Positions 28,701-41,000 of a DNA stretch of 64,000 nucleotides are shown here, one piece after another (positions within the stretch are counted from its first letter, which is position 1; the number at the start of each line of letters is the position of its first letter). This DNA comes from Elmis aenea (lineage: Eukaryota; Arthropoda; Insecta; Coleoptera; Elmidae). The position numbers and the translations under genes were made by a program. The notes beneath the pieces are model-generated. The model worked only from the letters and a program-made list of their open reading frames with translations. It ran no database searches and had not been told where the DNA came from. The DNA lies in assembly GCA_947652605.1 (NCBI GenBank), contig OX393579.1, positions 53,016,970 through 53,080,969 on the forward strand, given 5' to 3'.

Positions 28701-29846
28701 CTCATTAAAAGACATATGCAAAACAATTGTATTCATGTAAAGAGGCGATGGATAAACTGTTCCTGTCATATACAAATCAATAATTGAAATTGTTTCGAAA
28801 TAGTCGCACAAGGAACATATGTATTAACTAATGCACGGTATTTTTAGGAAATTATTAAAAATTAAAACCAGCTTATTGAAAGACATATGCAAAAAAATTG
28901 TATTCCTGTAAAGAGGCGATGGATAAACTGTTCCTGTGATATACAAATCAATAATTAAAATTGTTTAGAAATAGTCGCTCAAGGAACATATGTATTAACT
29001 AAAGCACGGTATTTTTAGGAAATTATTAAAAATTAAAACCAGCTCATTGAAAGACATATGCAAAACAATTGTATTCATGTAAAGAGGCGATGGATAAACT
29101 GTTCCTGTGATATACAAATCAATAATTGAAATTGTTTCGAAATAGTCGCACAAGGAACATATGTATTAACTAAAGCACGGTATTTTTAGGAAATTATTAA
29201 AAATTAATGCCAGCTCATTGAAAGACATATGCAAAACAATTGTATTTATGTAAAGAGGCGATGGATAAACTGTTTCTGTGATATACAAATCAATAATTAA
29301 AATTGTTTAGAAATAGTCGCTCAAGGAACATATGTATTAACTAAAGCACGGTATTTTTAGGAAATTATTAAAAATTAAAACCAGCTCATTGAAAGACATA
29401 TGCAAAACAATTGTATTCATGTAAAGAGGCGATGGATAAACTGTTCCTGTGATATACAAATCAATAATTAAAATTGTTTAGAAATAGTCGCTCAAGGAAC
29501 ATATGTATTAACTAAAGCACGGTATTTTTAGGAAATTATTAAAAATTAAAACCAGCTCATTGAAAGACATATGCAAAACAATTGTATTCATGTAAAGAGG
29601 CGATGGATAAACTGTTCCTGTCATATACAAATCAATAATTAAAATCGTTTAGAAATAGTCGCTCAAGGAACATATGTATTAACTAAAGCACGGTATTTTT
29701 AGGAAATTATTAAAAATTAAAACCAGCTCATTGAAAGACATATGCAAAACAATTGTATTCATGTAAAAAGGCGATGGATAAACTGTTCCTGTGATATACA
29801 AATCAATAATTAAAATTGTTCAGAAATAGTCGCTCAAGGAACATAT
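22739..29846 (+). repeat. 39-monomer segmental repeat (copy 2) with an extra 7-monomer insertion
   Basis: It matches 16.07-21.98 kb at an offset of 6,669 bp up to about 26.5 kb and at 7,866 bp (46 x 171) from about 27.7 kb. The difference is exactly 7 monomers. The added stretch at about 26.5-27.7 kb duplicates 25.3-26.5 kb at 1,197 bp: ATTCAAAATTAATGCG at 25,434 and 26,631, GATATTCAAATC at 25,690 and 26,887. Private bases such as TTCCGGTCATATACAATTC (26,197) are in only one of the two inner copies, so that duplication has begun to diverge. Confidence 0.84.
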
Positions 29847-32800
29847 GTATTAACTAATGCACGGTATTTTTAGGAAATTATTAAAAATTCAAACCAGCTC
29901 ATTGAAAGACATATGCAAAACCAATGTATTCCTGTAAAGAGGCGATGGATAAACTGTTCCTGTGATATACAAATCAATAATTACAATTGTTTAGAAATAG
30001 TCGCTCAAGGAACATATGTATTAACTAAAGCACGGTATTTTTAGGAAATTATTAAAAATTAAAACCAGCTCATTGAAAGACATATGCAAAACAATTGTAT
30101 TCATGTAAAGAGGCGATGGATAAACTGTTCCTGTCATATACAAATCAATAATTGAAATTGTTTCGAAATAGTCGCTCAAGGAACATATGTATTAACTAAA
30201 GCACGGTATTTTTAGGAAATTATTAAAAATTAATACCAGCTCATTGAAAGACATATGCAAAACAATTGTATTCATGTAAAGAGGCGATGGATAAACTGTT
30301 TCTGTGATATACAAATCAATAATTAAAATTGTTTAGAAATAGTCGCTCAAGGAACATATGTATTAACTAAAGCACGGTATTTTTAGGAAATTATTAAAAA
30401 ATAAAACCAGCTCATTGAAAGACATATGCAAAACAATTGTATTCATGTAAAGAAGCGATGGATAAACTGTTCCTGTCATATACAAATCAATAATTGAAAT
30501 TGTTTCGAAATAGTCGCACAAGGAACATATGTATTAACTAAAGCACGGTATTTTTAGGAAATTATTAAAAATTAAAACCAGCTCATTGAAAGACATATGC
30601 AAAACAATTTTATTCATGTAAAAAGGCGATGGATAAACTGTTCCTGTCATATACAAATCAATAATTGAAATTGTTTCGAAATAGTCGCACAAGGAACATA
30701 TGTATTAACTAAAGCACGGTATTTTTAGGAAATTAGTAAAAATTAAAACCAGCTCTTTGAAAGACATATGCAAAACAATTGTATTCATGTAAAGAGGCGA
30801 TGGATAAACTGTTTCTGTGATATACAAATCAATAATTAAAATTGTTCAGAAATAGTCGCTCAAGGAACATATGTATTAACTAAAGCACGGTATTTTTAGG
30901 AAATTATTAAAAATTAAAACCAGCTCATTGAAAGACATATGCAAAACAATTGTATTCCTGTAAAGAGGCGATGGATAAACTGTTTCTGTGATATACAAAT
31001 CAATAATTAAAATTGTTCAGAAATAGTCGCTCAAGGAACATATGTATTAACTAAAGCACGGTATTTTTAGGAAATTTTTAAAAATTAAAACCAGCTCATT
31101 GAAAGACATATGCAAAACAATTGTATTCCTGTAAAGAGGCGATGGATAAACTGTTTCTGTGATATACAAATCAATAATTAAAATTGTTCAGAAATAGTCG
31201 CTCAAGGAACATATGTATTAACTAAAGCACGGTATTTTTAGGAAATTATTAAAAATTAAAACCAGCTCATTGAAAGACATATGCAAAACAATTGTATTCA
31301 TGTAAAGAAGCGATGGATAAACTGTTCCTGTCATATACAAATCAATAATTGAAATTGTTTCGAAATAGTCGCACAAGGAACATATGTATTAACTAAAGCA
31401 CGGTATTTTTAGGAAATTATTAAAAATTAAAACCAGCTCATTGAAAGACATATGCAAAACAATTTTATTCATGTAAAAAGGCGATGGATAAACTGTTCCT
31501 GTCATATACAAATTAATAATTGAAATTGTTTCGAAATAGTCGCACAAGGAACATATGTATTAACTAAAGCACGGTATTTTTAGGAAATTATTAAAAATTA
31601 AAACCAGCTCATTGAAAGACATATGCAAAACAATTGTATTCATGTAAAGAAGCGATGGATAAACTGTTCCTGTCATATACAAATCAATAATTGAAATTGT
31701 TTCGAAATAGTCGCACAAGGAACATATGTATTAACTAAAGCACGGTATTTTTAGGAAATTATTAAAAATTAAAACCAGCTCATTGAAAGACATATGCAAA
31801 ACAATTTTATTCATGTAAAAAGGCGATGGATAAACTGTTCCTGTCATATACAAATCAATAATTGAAATTGTTTCGAAATAGTCGCACAAGGAACATATGT
31901 ATTAACTAAAGCACGGTATTTTTAGGAAATTAGTAAAAATTAAAACCAGCTCTTTGAAAGACATATGCAAAACAATTGTATTCATGTAAAGAGGCGATGG
32001 ATAAACTGTTTCTGTGATATACAAATCAATAATTAAAATTGTTCAGAAATAGTCGCTCAAGGAACATATGTATTAACTAAAGCACGGTATTTTTAGGAAA
32101 TTATTAAAAATTAAAACCAGCTCATTGAAAGACATATGCAAAACAATTGTATTCCTGTAAAGAGGCGATGGATAAACTGTTTCTGTGATATACAAATCAA
32201 TAATTAAAATTGTTCAGAAATAGTCGCTCAAGGAACATATGTATTAACTAAAGCACGGTATTTTTAGGAAATTTTTAAAAATTAAAACCAGCTTATTGAA
32301 AGACATATGCAAAACAATTGTATTCCTGTAAAGAGGCGATAGATAAACTGTTTCTGTGATATACAAATCAATAATTAAAATTGTTCAGAAATAGTCGCTC
32401 AAGGAACATATGTATTAACTAAAGCACGGTATTTTTAGGAAATTATTAAAAATTAAAACCAGCTCATTAAAAGACATATGCAAAACAATTGTATTCATGT
32501 AAAGAAGCGATGGATAAACTGTTCCTGTCATATACAAATCAATAATTGAAATTGTTTCGAAATAGTCGCACAAGGAACATATGTATTAACTAAAGCACGG
32601 TATTTTTAGGAAATTATTAAAAATTAAAACCAGCTCATTGAAAGACATATGCAAAACAATTTTATTCATGTAAAAAGGCGATGGATAAACTGTTCCTGTC
32701 ATATACAAATCAATAATTGAAATTGTTTCGAAATAGTCGCACAAGGAACATATGTATTAACTAAAGCACGGTATTTTTAGGAAATTAGTAAAAATTAAAA

Positions 32801-33400
32801 CCAGCTCTTTGAAAGACATATGCAAAACAATTGTATTCATGTAAAGAGGCGATGGATAAACTGTTTCTGTGATATACAAATCAATAATTAAAATTGTTCA
32901 GAAATAGTCGCTCAAGGAACATATGTATTAACTAAAGCACGGTATTTTTAGGAAATTATTAAAAATTAAAACCAGCTCATTGAAAGACATATGCAAAACA
33001 ATTGTATTCCTGTAAAGAGGCGATGGATAAACTGTTTCTGTGATATACAAATCAATAATTAAAATTGTTCAGAAATAGTCGCTCAAGGAACATATGTATT
33101 AACTAAAGCACGGTATTTTTAGGAAATTTTTAAAAATTAAAACCAGCTCATTGAAAGACATATGCAAAACAATTGTATTCCTGTAAAGAGGCGATGGATA
33201 AACTGTTTCTGTGATATACAAATCAATAATTAAAATTGTTCAGAAATAGTCGCTCAAGGAACATATGTATTAACTAAAGCACGGTATTTTTAGGAAATTA
33301 TTAAAAATTAAAACCAGCTCATTGAAAGACATATGCAAAACAATTGTATTCCTGTAAAGAGGCGATGGATAAACTGTTTCTGTGACATACAAATCAATAA
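29847..33400 (+). repeat. Satellite block with 5+2 monomer periodicity
   Basis: The AAGAAGCGATGG variant recurs at about 30,451, 31,306, 31,648 and 32,503, spacings of 855, 342 and 855 bp (5, 2 and 5 monomers). The repeated order is a GTCAT/TTTCG/GCACAA monomer, a TTTTATTCATG monomer, a TTAGTAAAAATT-CTCTTTG monomer and TTCAG-class monomers with TTTCTGTG. It shares variants with the 3.0-8.7 kb 16-monomer unit (AAAAAATAAAACC at 30,398 as at 3,711), so the two blocks share ancestry. Confidence 0.78.
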
Positions 33401-35668
33401 TTAAAATTGTTTCGAAATAGTCGCTCAAGGAACATATGTATTAACTAAAGCACGGTATTTTTAGGAAATTAGTAAAAATTAAAACCAGCTCATTGAAAGA
33501 CATATGCAAAACAATTGTATTTATGTAAAGAGGCGATGGATAAACTGTTCCTGTGATATACAAATCAATAATTAAAATTGTTTAGAAATAGTTGCTCAAG
33601 GAACATATGTATTAACTAAAGCACGGTATTTTTAGGAAATTATTAAAAATTAAAACCAGCTCATTGAAAGACATAAGCAAAACAATTGTATTTATGTAAA
33701 AAGGCGATGGATAAACTGTTCCTGTGATATACAAATCAATAATTAAAATTGTTTAGAAATAGTCGCACAAGGAACATATGTATTAACTAATGCACGGTAT
33801 TTTTAGGAAATTATTAAAAATTAAAACCAGCTCATTGAAAGACATATGCAAAACAATTGTATTCATGTAAAGAGGCGATGGATAAACTGTTCCTGTGATA
33901 TACAAATCAATAATTGAAATTGTTTCGAAATAGTCGCTCAAGGAACATATGTATTAACTAAAGCACGGTATTTTTAGGAAATTAGTAAAAATTAAAACCA
34001 GCTCATTGAAAGACATATGCAAAACAATTGTATTTATGTAAAGAGGCGATGGATAAACTGTTCCTGTGATATACAAATCAATAATTAAAATTTTTTAGAA
34101 ATAGTCGCTCAAGGAACATATGTATTAACTAAAGCACGGTATTTTTAGGAAATTATTAAAAATTAAAACCAGCTCATTAAAAGACATATGCAAAACAATT
34201 GTATTCATGTAAAGAAGCGATGGATAAACTGTTCCTGTGATATACAAATCAATAATTAAAATTGTTTAGAAATAGTCGCTCAAGGAACATATGTATTAAC
34301 TAAAGCACGGTATTTTTAGGAAATTATTAAAAATTAAAACCAGCTCATTGAAAGACATATGCAAAACAATTGTATTTATGTAAAGAGGCGATGGATAAAC
34401 TGTTTCTGTGATATACAAATCAATAATTAAAATTTTTTAGAAATAGTCGCTTAAGGAACATATGTATTAACTAAAGCACGGTATTTTTAGGAAATTATTA
34501 AAAATTAAAACCAGCTCATTAAAAGACATATGCAAAACAATTGTATTCATGTAAAGAAGCGATGGATAAACTGTTCCTGTGATATACAAATCAATAATTA
34601 AAATTGTTTAGAAATAGTCGCTCAAGGAACATATGTATTAACTAAAGCACGGTATTTTTAGGAAATTATTAAAAATTAAAACCAGCTCATTGAAAGACAT
34701 ATGCAAAACAATTGTATTCATGTAAAAAGGCGATGGATAAACTGTTCCTGTGATATACAAATCAATAATTAAAATTGTTTAGAAATAGTCGCACAAGGAA
34801 CATATGTATTAACTAAAGCACGGTATTTTTAGGAAATTATTAAAAATTAATACCAGCTCATTGAAAGACATATGCAAAACAATTGCATTCATGTAAAGAG
34901 GCGATGGATAAACTGTTCCTGTCATATAGAAATCAATAATTGAAATTGTTTCGAAATAGTCGCACAAGGAACATATGTATTAACTAAAGCACGGTATTTT
35001 TAGGAAATTATTAAAAATTAAAACCAGCTCATTGAAAGACATATGCAAAACAATTGTATTCATGTAAAGAGGCGATGGATAAACTGTTCCTGTGATATAC
35101 AAATCAATAATTAAAATTGTTCAGAAATAGTCGCTCAAGGAACATATGTATTAACTAATGCACGGTATTTTTAGGAAATTATTAAAAATTAAAACCAGCT
35201 CATTGAAAGACATATGCAAAACAATTGTATTCCTGTAAAGAGGCGATGGATAAACTGTTCCTGTGATATACAAATCAATAATTAAAATTGTTTAGAAATA
35301 GTCGCTCAAGGAACATATGTATTAACTAAAGCACGGTATTTTTAGGAAATTATTAAAAATTAAAACCAGCTCATTGAAAGACATATGCAAAACAATTGTA
35401 TTCCTGTAAAGAGGCGATGGATAAACTGTTCCTGTGATATACAAATCAATAATTAAAATTGTTTAGAAATAGTCGCTCAAGGAACATTTGTATTAACTAA
35501 AGCACGGTATTTTTAGGAAATTATTAAAAATTAAAACCAGCTCATTGAAAGACATATGCAAAACAATTGTATTCATGTAAAAAGGCGATGGATAAACTGT
35601 TCCTGTGATATACAAATCAATAATTAAAATTGTTTAGAAATAGTCGCACAAGGAACATATGTATTAAC
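33401..35668 (+). repeat. Satellite block leading to hairpin copy 1
   Basis: Continuous 171-bp monomers. From about 34.05 kb the block matches about 36.24 kb onward at a 2,195-bp offset, which is 12 x 171 plus one 143-bp hairpin insertion. Shared marks are TTTTTTAGAAATAG (34,091), CAATTGCATTC (34,880) and ACATTTGTATT (35,487). No gene is present. Confidence 0.82.
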
Positions 35669-35671
35669 TAA

Positions 35672-35811
35672 TGGTGCCTGTACACCTGAGAGTAAAGTAC
35701 TCTCGAGAGTAGCGTCGCCAAGGATACAGCCCCTGAGAGTAACTCGCGATTGGCTGTATCCTTGGCGACGCTACTCTCGAGAGTACTTTACTCTCAGGTG
35801 TACAGGCACCA
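35672..35811. mobile_element. 140-bp foldback MITE-like element, copy 1
   Basis: An inverted repeat of 60 bp (35,672-35,731 against 35,752-35,811) pairs without mismatch around a 20-nt loop (35,732-35,751). It begins TGGTGCCTGTACAC. GC is about 53%, against 28% in the satellite. Direct TAA repeats at 35,669-35,671 and 35,812-35,814 flank it, and uninterrupted monomers have one TAA there, so the insertion adds 143 bp. Each arm holds a nested 14-bp palindrome centred on CTCGAG (35,698-35,711 and 35,772-35,785). CCTGAGAGTAA occurs in the left arm (35,685) and again in the loop (35,732). There is no coding capacity. A 3-bp TAA/TTA duplication is usual for PIF/Harbinger elements, but the family is unproven, and a 1-bp target parse (element 142 bp) is also possible. 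Confidence 0.85.
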
Positions 35812-35814
35812 TAA

Positions 35815-37863
35815 AGCACGGTATTTTTAGGAAATTATTAAAAATTAATACCAGCTCATTGAAAGACATATGCAAAACAATTGTTTTCATGTAAAGAGGC
35901 GATTGATAAACTGTTCCTGTGATATACAAATCAATAATTGAAATTGTTTCGAAATAGTAGCACAAGGAACATATGTATTAACTAAAGCACGGTATTTTTA
36001 GGAAATTATTAAAAATTAAAACCAGCTCATTAAAAGACATATGCAAAACAATTGTATTCATGTAAAGAAGCGATGGATAAACTGTTCCTGTGATATACAA
36101 ATCAATAATTAAAATTGTTTAGAAATAGTCGCTCAAGGAACATATGTATTAACTAAAGCACGGTATTTTTAGGAAATTATTAAAAATTAAAACCAGCTCA
36201 TTAAAAGACATATGCAAAACAATTGTATTCATGTAAAGAAGCGATGGATAAACTGTTCCTGTGATATACAAATCAATAATTAAAATTTTTTAGAAATAGT
36301 CGCTCAAGGAACATATGTATTAACTAAAGCACGGTATTTTTAGGAAATTATTAAAAATTAAAACCAGCTCATTAAAAGACATATGCAAAACAATTGTATT
36401 CATGTAAAGAAGCGATGGATAAACTGTTCCTGTGATATACAAATCAATAATTAAAATTGTTTAGAAATAGTCGCTCAAGGAACATATGTATTAACTAAAG
36501 CACGGTATTTTTAGGAAATTATTAAAAATTAAAACCAGCTCATTGAAAGACATATGCAAAACAATTGTATTTATGTAAAGAGGCGATGGATAAACTGTTT
36601 CTGTGATATACAAATCAATAATTAAAATTTTTTAGAAATAGTCGCTTAAGGAACATATGTATTAACTAAAGCACGGTATTTTTAGGAAATTATTAAAAAT
36701 TAAAACCAGCTCATTAAAAGACATATGCAAAACAATTGTATTCATGTAAAGAAGCGATGGATAAACTGTTCCTGTGATATACAAATCAATAATTAAAATT
36801 GTTTAGAAATAGTCGCTCAAGGAACATATGTATTAACTAAAGCACGGTATTTTTAGGAAATTATTAAAAATTAAAACCAGCTCATTGAAAGACATATGCA
36901 AAACAATTGTATTCATGTAAAAAGGCGATGGATAAACTGTTCCTGTGATATACAAATCAATAATTAAAATTGTTTAGAAATAGTCGCACAAGGAACATAT
37001 GTATTAACTAAAGCACGGTATTTTTAGGAAATTATTAAAAATTAATACCAGCTCATTGAAAGACATATGCAAAACAATTGCATTCATGTAAAGAGGCGAT
37101 GGATAAACTGTTCCTGTCATATAGAAATCAATAATTGAAATTGTTTCGAAATAGTCGCACAAGGAACATATGTATTAACTAAAGCACGGTATTTTTAGGA
37201 AATTATTAAAAATTAAAACCAGCTCATTGAAAGACATATGCAAAACAATTGTATTCATGTAAAGAGGCGATGGATAAACTGTTCCTGTGATATACAAATC
37301 AATAATTAAAATTGTTCAGAAATAGTCGCTCAAGGAACATATGTATTAACTAATGCACGGTATTTTTAGGAAATTATTAAAAATTAAAACCAGCTCATTG
37401 AAAGACATATGCAAAACAATTGTATTCCTGTAAAGAGGCGATGGATAAACTGTTCCTGTGATATACAAATCAATAATTAAAATTGTTTAGAAATAGTCGC
37501 TCAAGGAACATATGTATTAACTAAAGCACGGTATTTTTAGGAAATTATTAAAAATTAAAACCAGCTCATTGAAAGACATATGCAAAACAATTGTATTCCT
37601 GTAAAGAGGCGATGGATAAACTGTTCCTGTGATATACAAATCAATAATTAAAATTGTTTAGAAATAGTCGCTCAAGGAACATTTGTATTAACTAAAGCAC
37701 GGTATTTTTAGGAAATTATTAAAAATTAAAACCAGCTCATTGAAAGACATATGCAAAACAATTGTATTCATGTAAAAAGGCGATGGATAAACTGTTCCTG
37801 TGATATACAAATCAATAATTAAAATTGTTTAGAAATAGTCGCACAAGGAACATATGTATTAAC
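35815..37863 (+). repeat. Satellite monomers between hairpin copies 1 and 2
   Basis: About twelve monomers. The first after the hairpin carries CAATTGTTTTCATG, followed by GGCGATTGAT and AGTAGCACAAGG, the set that follows copies 1-4 and the empty site. From about 36.24 kb the block repeats 34.05-35.67 kb. A minus-strand open stretch at 35,771-35,965 begins at a TTG in satellite and stops in the right hairpin arm; the same artefact recurs at each hairpin. Confidence 0.82.
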
Positions 37864-37866
37864 TAA

Positions 37867-38006
37867 TGGTGCCTGTACACCTGAGAGTAAAGTACTCTCG
37901 AGAGTAGCGTCGCCAAGGATACAGCCCCTGAGAGTAACTCGCGATTGGCTGTATCCTTGGCGACGCTACTCTCGAGAGTACTTTACTCTCAGGTGTACAG
38001 GCACCA
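37867..38006. mobile_element. 140-bp foldback MITE-like element, copy 2
   Basis: Same sequence as copy 1 by direct reading, with TAA at 37,864-37,866 and 38,007-38,009. It lies 2,195 bp from copy 1 (12 monomers plus the 143-bp insertion), and both flanks are matched for about 1.6 kb upstream and about 0.2 kb downstream. Segmental duplication of the satellite therefore explains it better than an independent insertion. Confidence 0.85.
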
Positions 38007-38009
38007 TAA

Positions 38010-41000
38010 AGCACGGTATTTTTAGGAAATTATTAAAAATTAATACCAGCTCATTGAAAGACATATGCAAAACAATTGTTTTCATGTAAAGAGGCGATTG
38101 ATAAACTGTTCCTGTGATATACAAATCAATAATTGAAATTGTTTCGAAATAGTAGCACAAGGAACATATGTATTAACTAAAGCACGGTATTTTTAGGAAA
38201 TTATTAAAAATTAAAACCAGCTCATTGAAAGACATATGCAAAACAATTTTATTCATGTAAAAAGGCGATAGATAAACTGTTCCTGTGATATACAAATCAA
38301 TAATTAAAATTGTTTAGAAATAGTCGCACAAGGAACATATGTATTAACTAAAGCACGGTATTTTTAGGAAATTATTAAAAATTAATACCAGCTCATTGAA
38401 AGACATACGCAAAACAATTGTATTCATGTAAAGAGGCGATAGATAAACTGTTCCTGTGATATACAAATCAATAATTGAAATTGTTTCGAAATAGTCGCAC
38501 AAGGAACATATGTATTAACTAATGCACGGTATTTTTAGGAAATTATTAAAAATTAAAACCAGCTCATTGAAAGACATATGCAAAACAATTGTATTCATGT
38601 AAAGAGGCGATGGATAAACTGTTCCTGTCATATACAAATCAATAATTGAAATTGTTTCGAAATAGTCGCACAAGGAACATATGTATTATCTAAAGCACGG
38701 TATTTTTAGGAAATTATTAAAAATTAAAACCAGCTCATTGAAAGACATATGCAAAACAATTGTATTCATGTAAAGAGGCGATGGATAAACTGTTCCTGTG
38801 ATATACAAATCAATAATTTAAATTGTTCAGAAATAGTCGCTCAAAGAACATATGTATTAACTAATGCACGGTATTTTTAGGAAATTATTAAAAATTAAAA
38901 CCAGCTCATTGAAAGACATATGCAAAACAATTGTATTCCTGTAAAGAGGCGATGGATAAACTGTTCCTGTGATATACAAATCAATAATTAAAATTGTTTA
39001 GAAATAGTCGCTCAAGGAACATATGTATTAACTAAAGCATGGTATTTTTAGGAAATTATTAAAAATTAAAACCAGCTCATTGAAAGACATATGCAAAACA
39101 ATTGTATTCCTGTAAAGAGGCGATGGATAAACTGTTCCTGTGATATACAAATCAATAATTAAAATTGTTTAGAAATAGTCGCTCAAGGAACATATGTATT
39201 AACTAAAGCACGGTATTTTTAGGAAATTATTAAAAATTAAAACCAGCTCATTGAAAGACATATGCAAAACAATTGTATTCCTGTAAAAAGGCGATGGATA
39301 AACTGTTCCTGTGATATACAAATCAATAATTAAAATTGTTTAGAAATAGTCGCACAAGGAACATATGTATTAACTAATGCACGGTATTTTTAGGAAATTA
39401 TTAGAAATTAAAACCAGCTTATTGAAAGACATATGCAAAAAAATTGTATTCCTGTAAAGAGGCGATGGATAAACTGTTCCTGTGATATACAAATCAATAA
39501 TTAAAATTGTTTAAAAATAGTCGCTCAAGGAACATATGTATTAACTAAAGCACGGTATTTTTGGGAAATTATTAAAAATTAAAACCAGCTCATTGAAAGA
39601 CATATGCAAAACAATTGTATTCATGTAAAGAGGCGATGGATAAACTGTTCCTGTGATATACAAATCAATAATTGAAATTGTTTCGAAATAGTCGCACAAG
39701 GAACATATGTATTAACTAAAGCACGGTATTTTTAGGAAATTATTAAAAATTAATGCCAGCTCATTGAAAGACATATGCAAAACAATTGTATTCATGTAAA
39801 GAGGCGATGGATAAACTGTTTCTGTGATATACAAATCAATAATTAAAATTGTTTAGAAATAGTCGCTCAAGGAACATATGTATTAACTAAAGCACGGTAT
39901 TTTTAGGAAATTATTAAAAATTAAAACCAGCTCATTGAAAGACATATGCAAAACAATTGTATTCATGTAAAGAGGCGATAGATAAACTGTTCCTGTGATA
40001 TTCAAATCAATAATTAAAATCGTTTAGAAATAGTCGCTCAAGGAACATATGTATTAACTAAAGCACGGTATTTTTAGGAAATTATTAAAAATTAAAACCA
40101 GCTCATTGAAAGACATATGCAAAACAATTGTATTCATGTAAAGAGGCGATGGATAAACTGTTCCTGTGATATACAAATCAATAATTAAAATTGTTCAGAA
40201 ATAGTCGCTCAAGGAACATATGTATTAACTAATGCACGGTATTTTTAGGAAATTATTAAAAATTAAAACCAGCTCATTGAAAGACATATGCAAAACAATT
40301 GTATTCCTGTAAAGAGGCGATGGATAAACTGTTCCTGTGATATACAAATCAATAATTAAAATTGTTTAGAAATAGTCGCTCAAGGAACATATGTATTAAC
40401 TAAAGCACGGTATTTTTAGGAAATTATTAAAAATTAAAACCAGCTCATTAAAAGACTTATGCAAAACAATTGTATTCATGTAAAGAGGCGATGGATAAAC
40501 TGTTCCTGTCATATACAAATCAATAATTGAAATTGTTTCGAAATAGTCGCACAAGGAACATATGTATTAACTAAAGCACGGTATTTTTAGGAAATTAGTA
40601 AAAATTAAAACCAGCTCTTTGAAAGACATATGCAAAACAATTGTATTCATGTAAAGAGGCGATGGATAAACTGTTTCTGTGATATACAAATCAATAATTT
40701 AAATTGTTCAGAAATAGTCGCTCAAGGAACATATGTATTAACTAAAGCACGGTATTTTTAGGAAATTATTAAAAATTAAAACCAGCTCATTGAAAGACAT
40801 ATGCAAAACAATTGTATTCCTGTAAAGAGGCGATGGATAAACTGTTTCTGTGATATACAAATCAATAATTAAAATTGTTCAGAAATAGTCGCTCAAGGAA
40901 CATATGTATTAACTAAAGCACGGTATTTTTAGGAAATTTTTAAAAATTAAAACCAGCTCATTGAAAGACATATGCAAAACAATTGTATTCCTGTAAAGAG

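Noticed and set aside
35672..35811. Rho-independent terminator or bacterial attachment site
   Set aside because: The stem is 60 bp with no T-run after it, it has target-site duplications, and it lies in eukaryotic-type satellite.
35771..35965. 64-codon minus-strand open frame, recurring at 37,966-38,160, 45,461-45,655, 46,972-47,166 and 62,513-62,707
   Set aside because: Each runs from a TTG in the satellite into the right arm of the hairpin, where the palindrome supplies a TAG stop. It is a junction artefact copied with the element.
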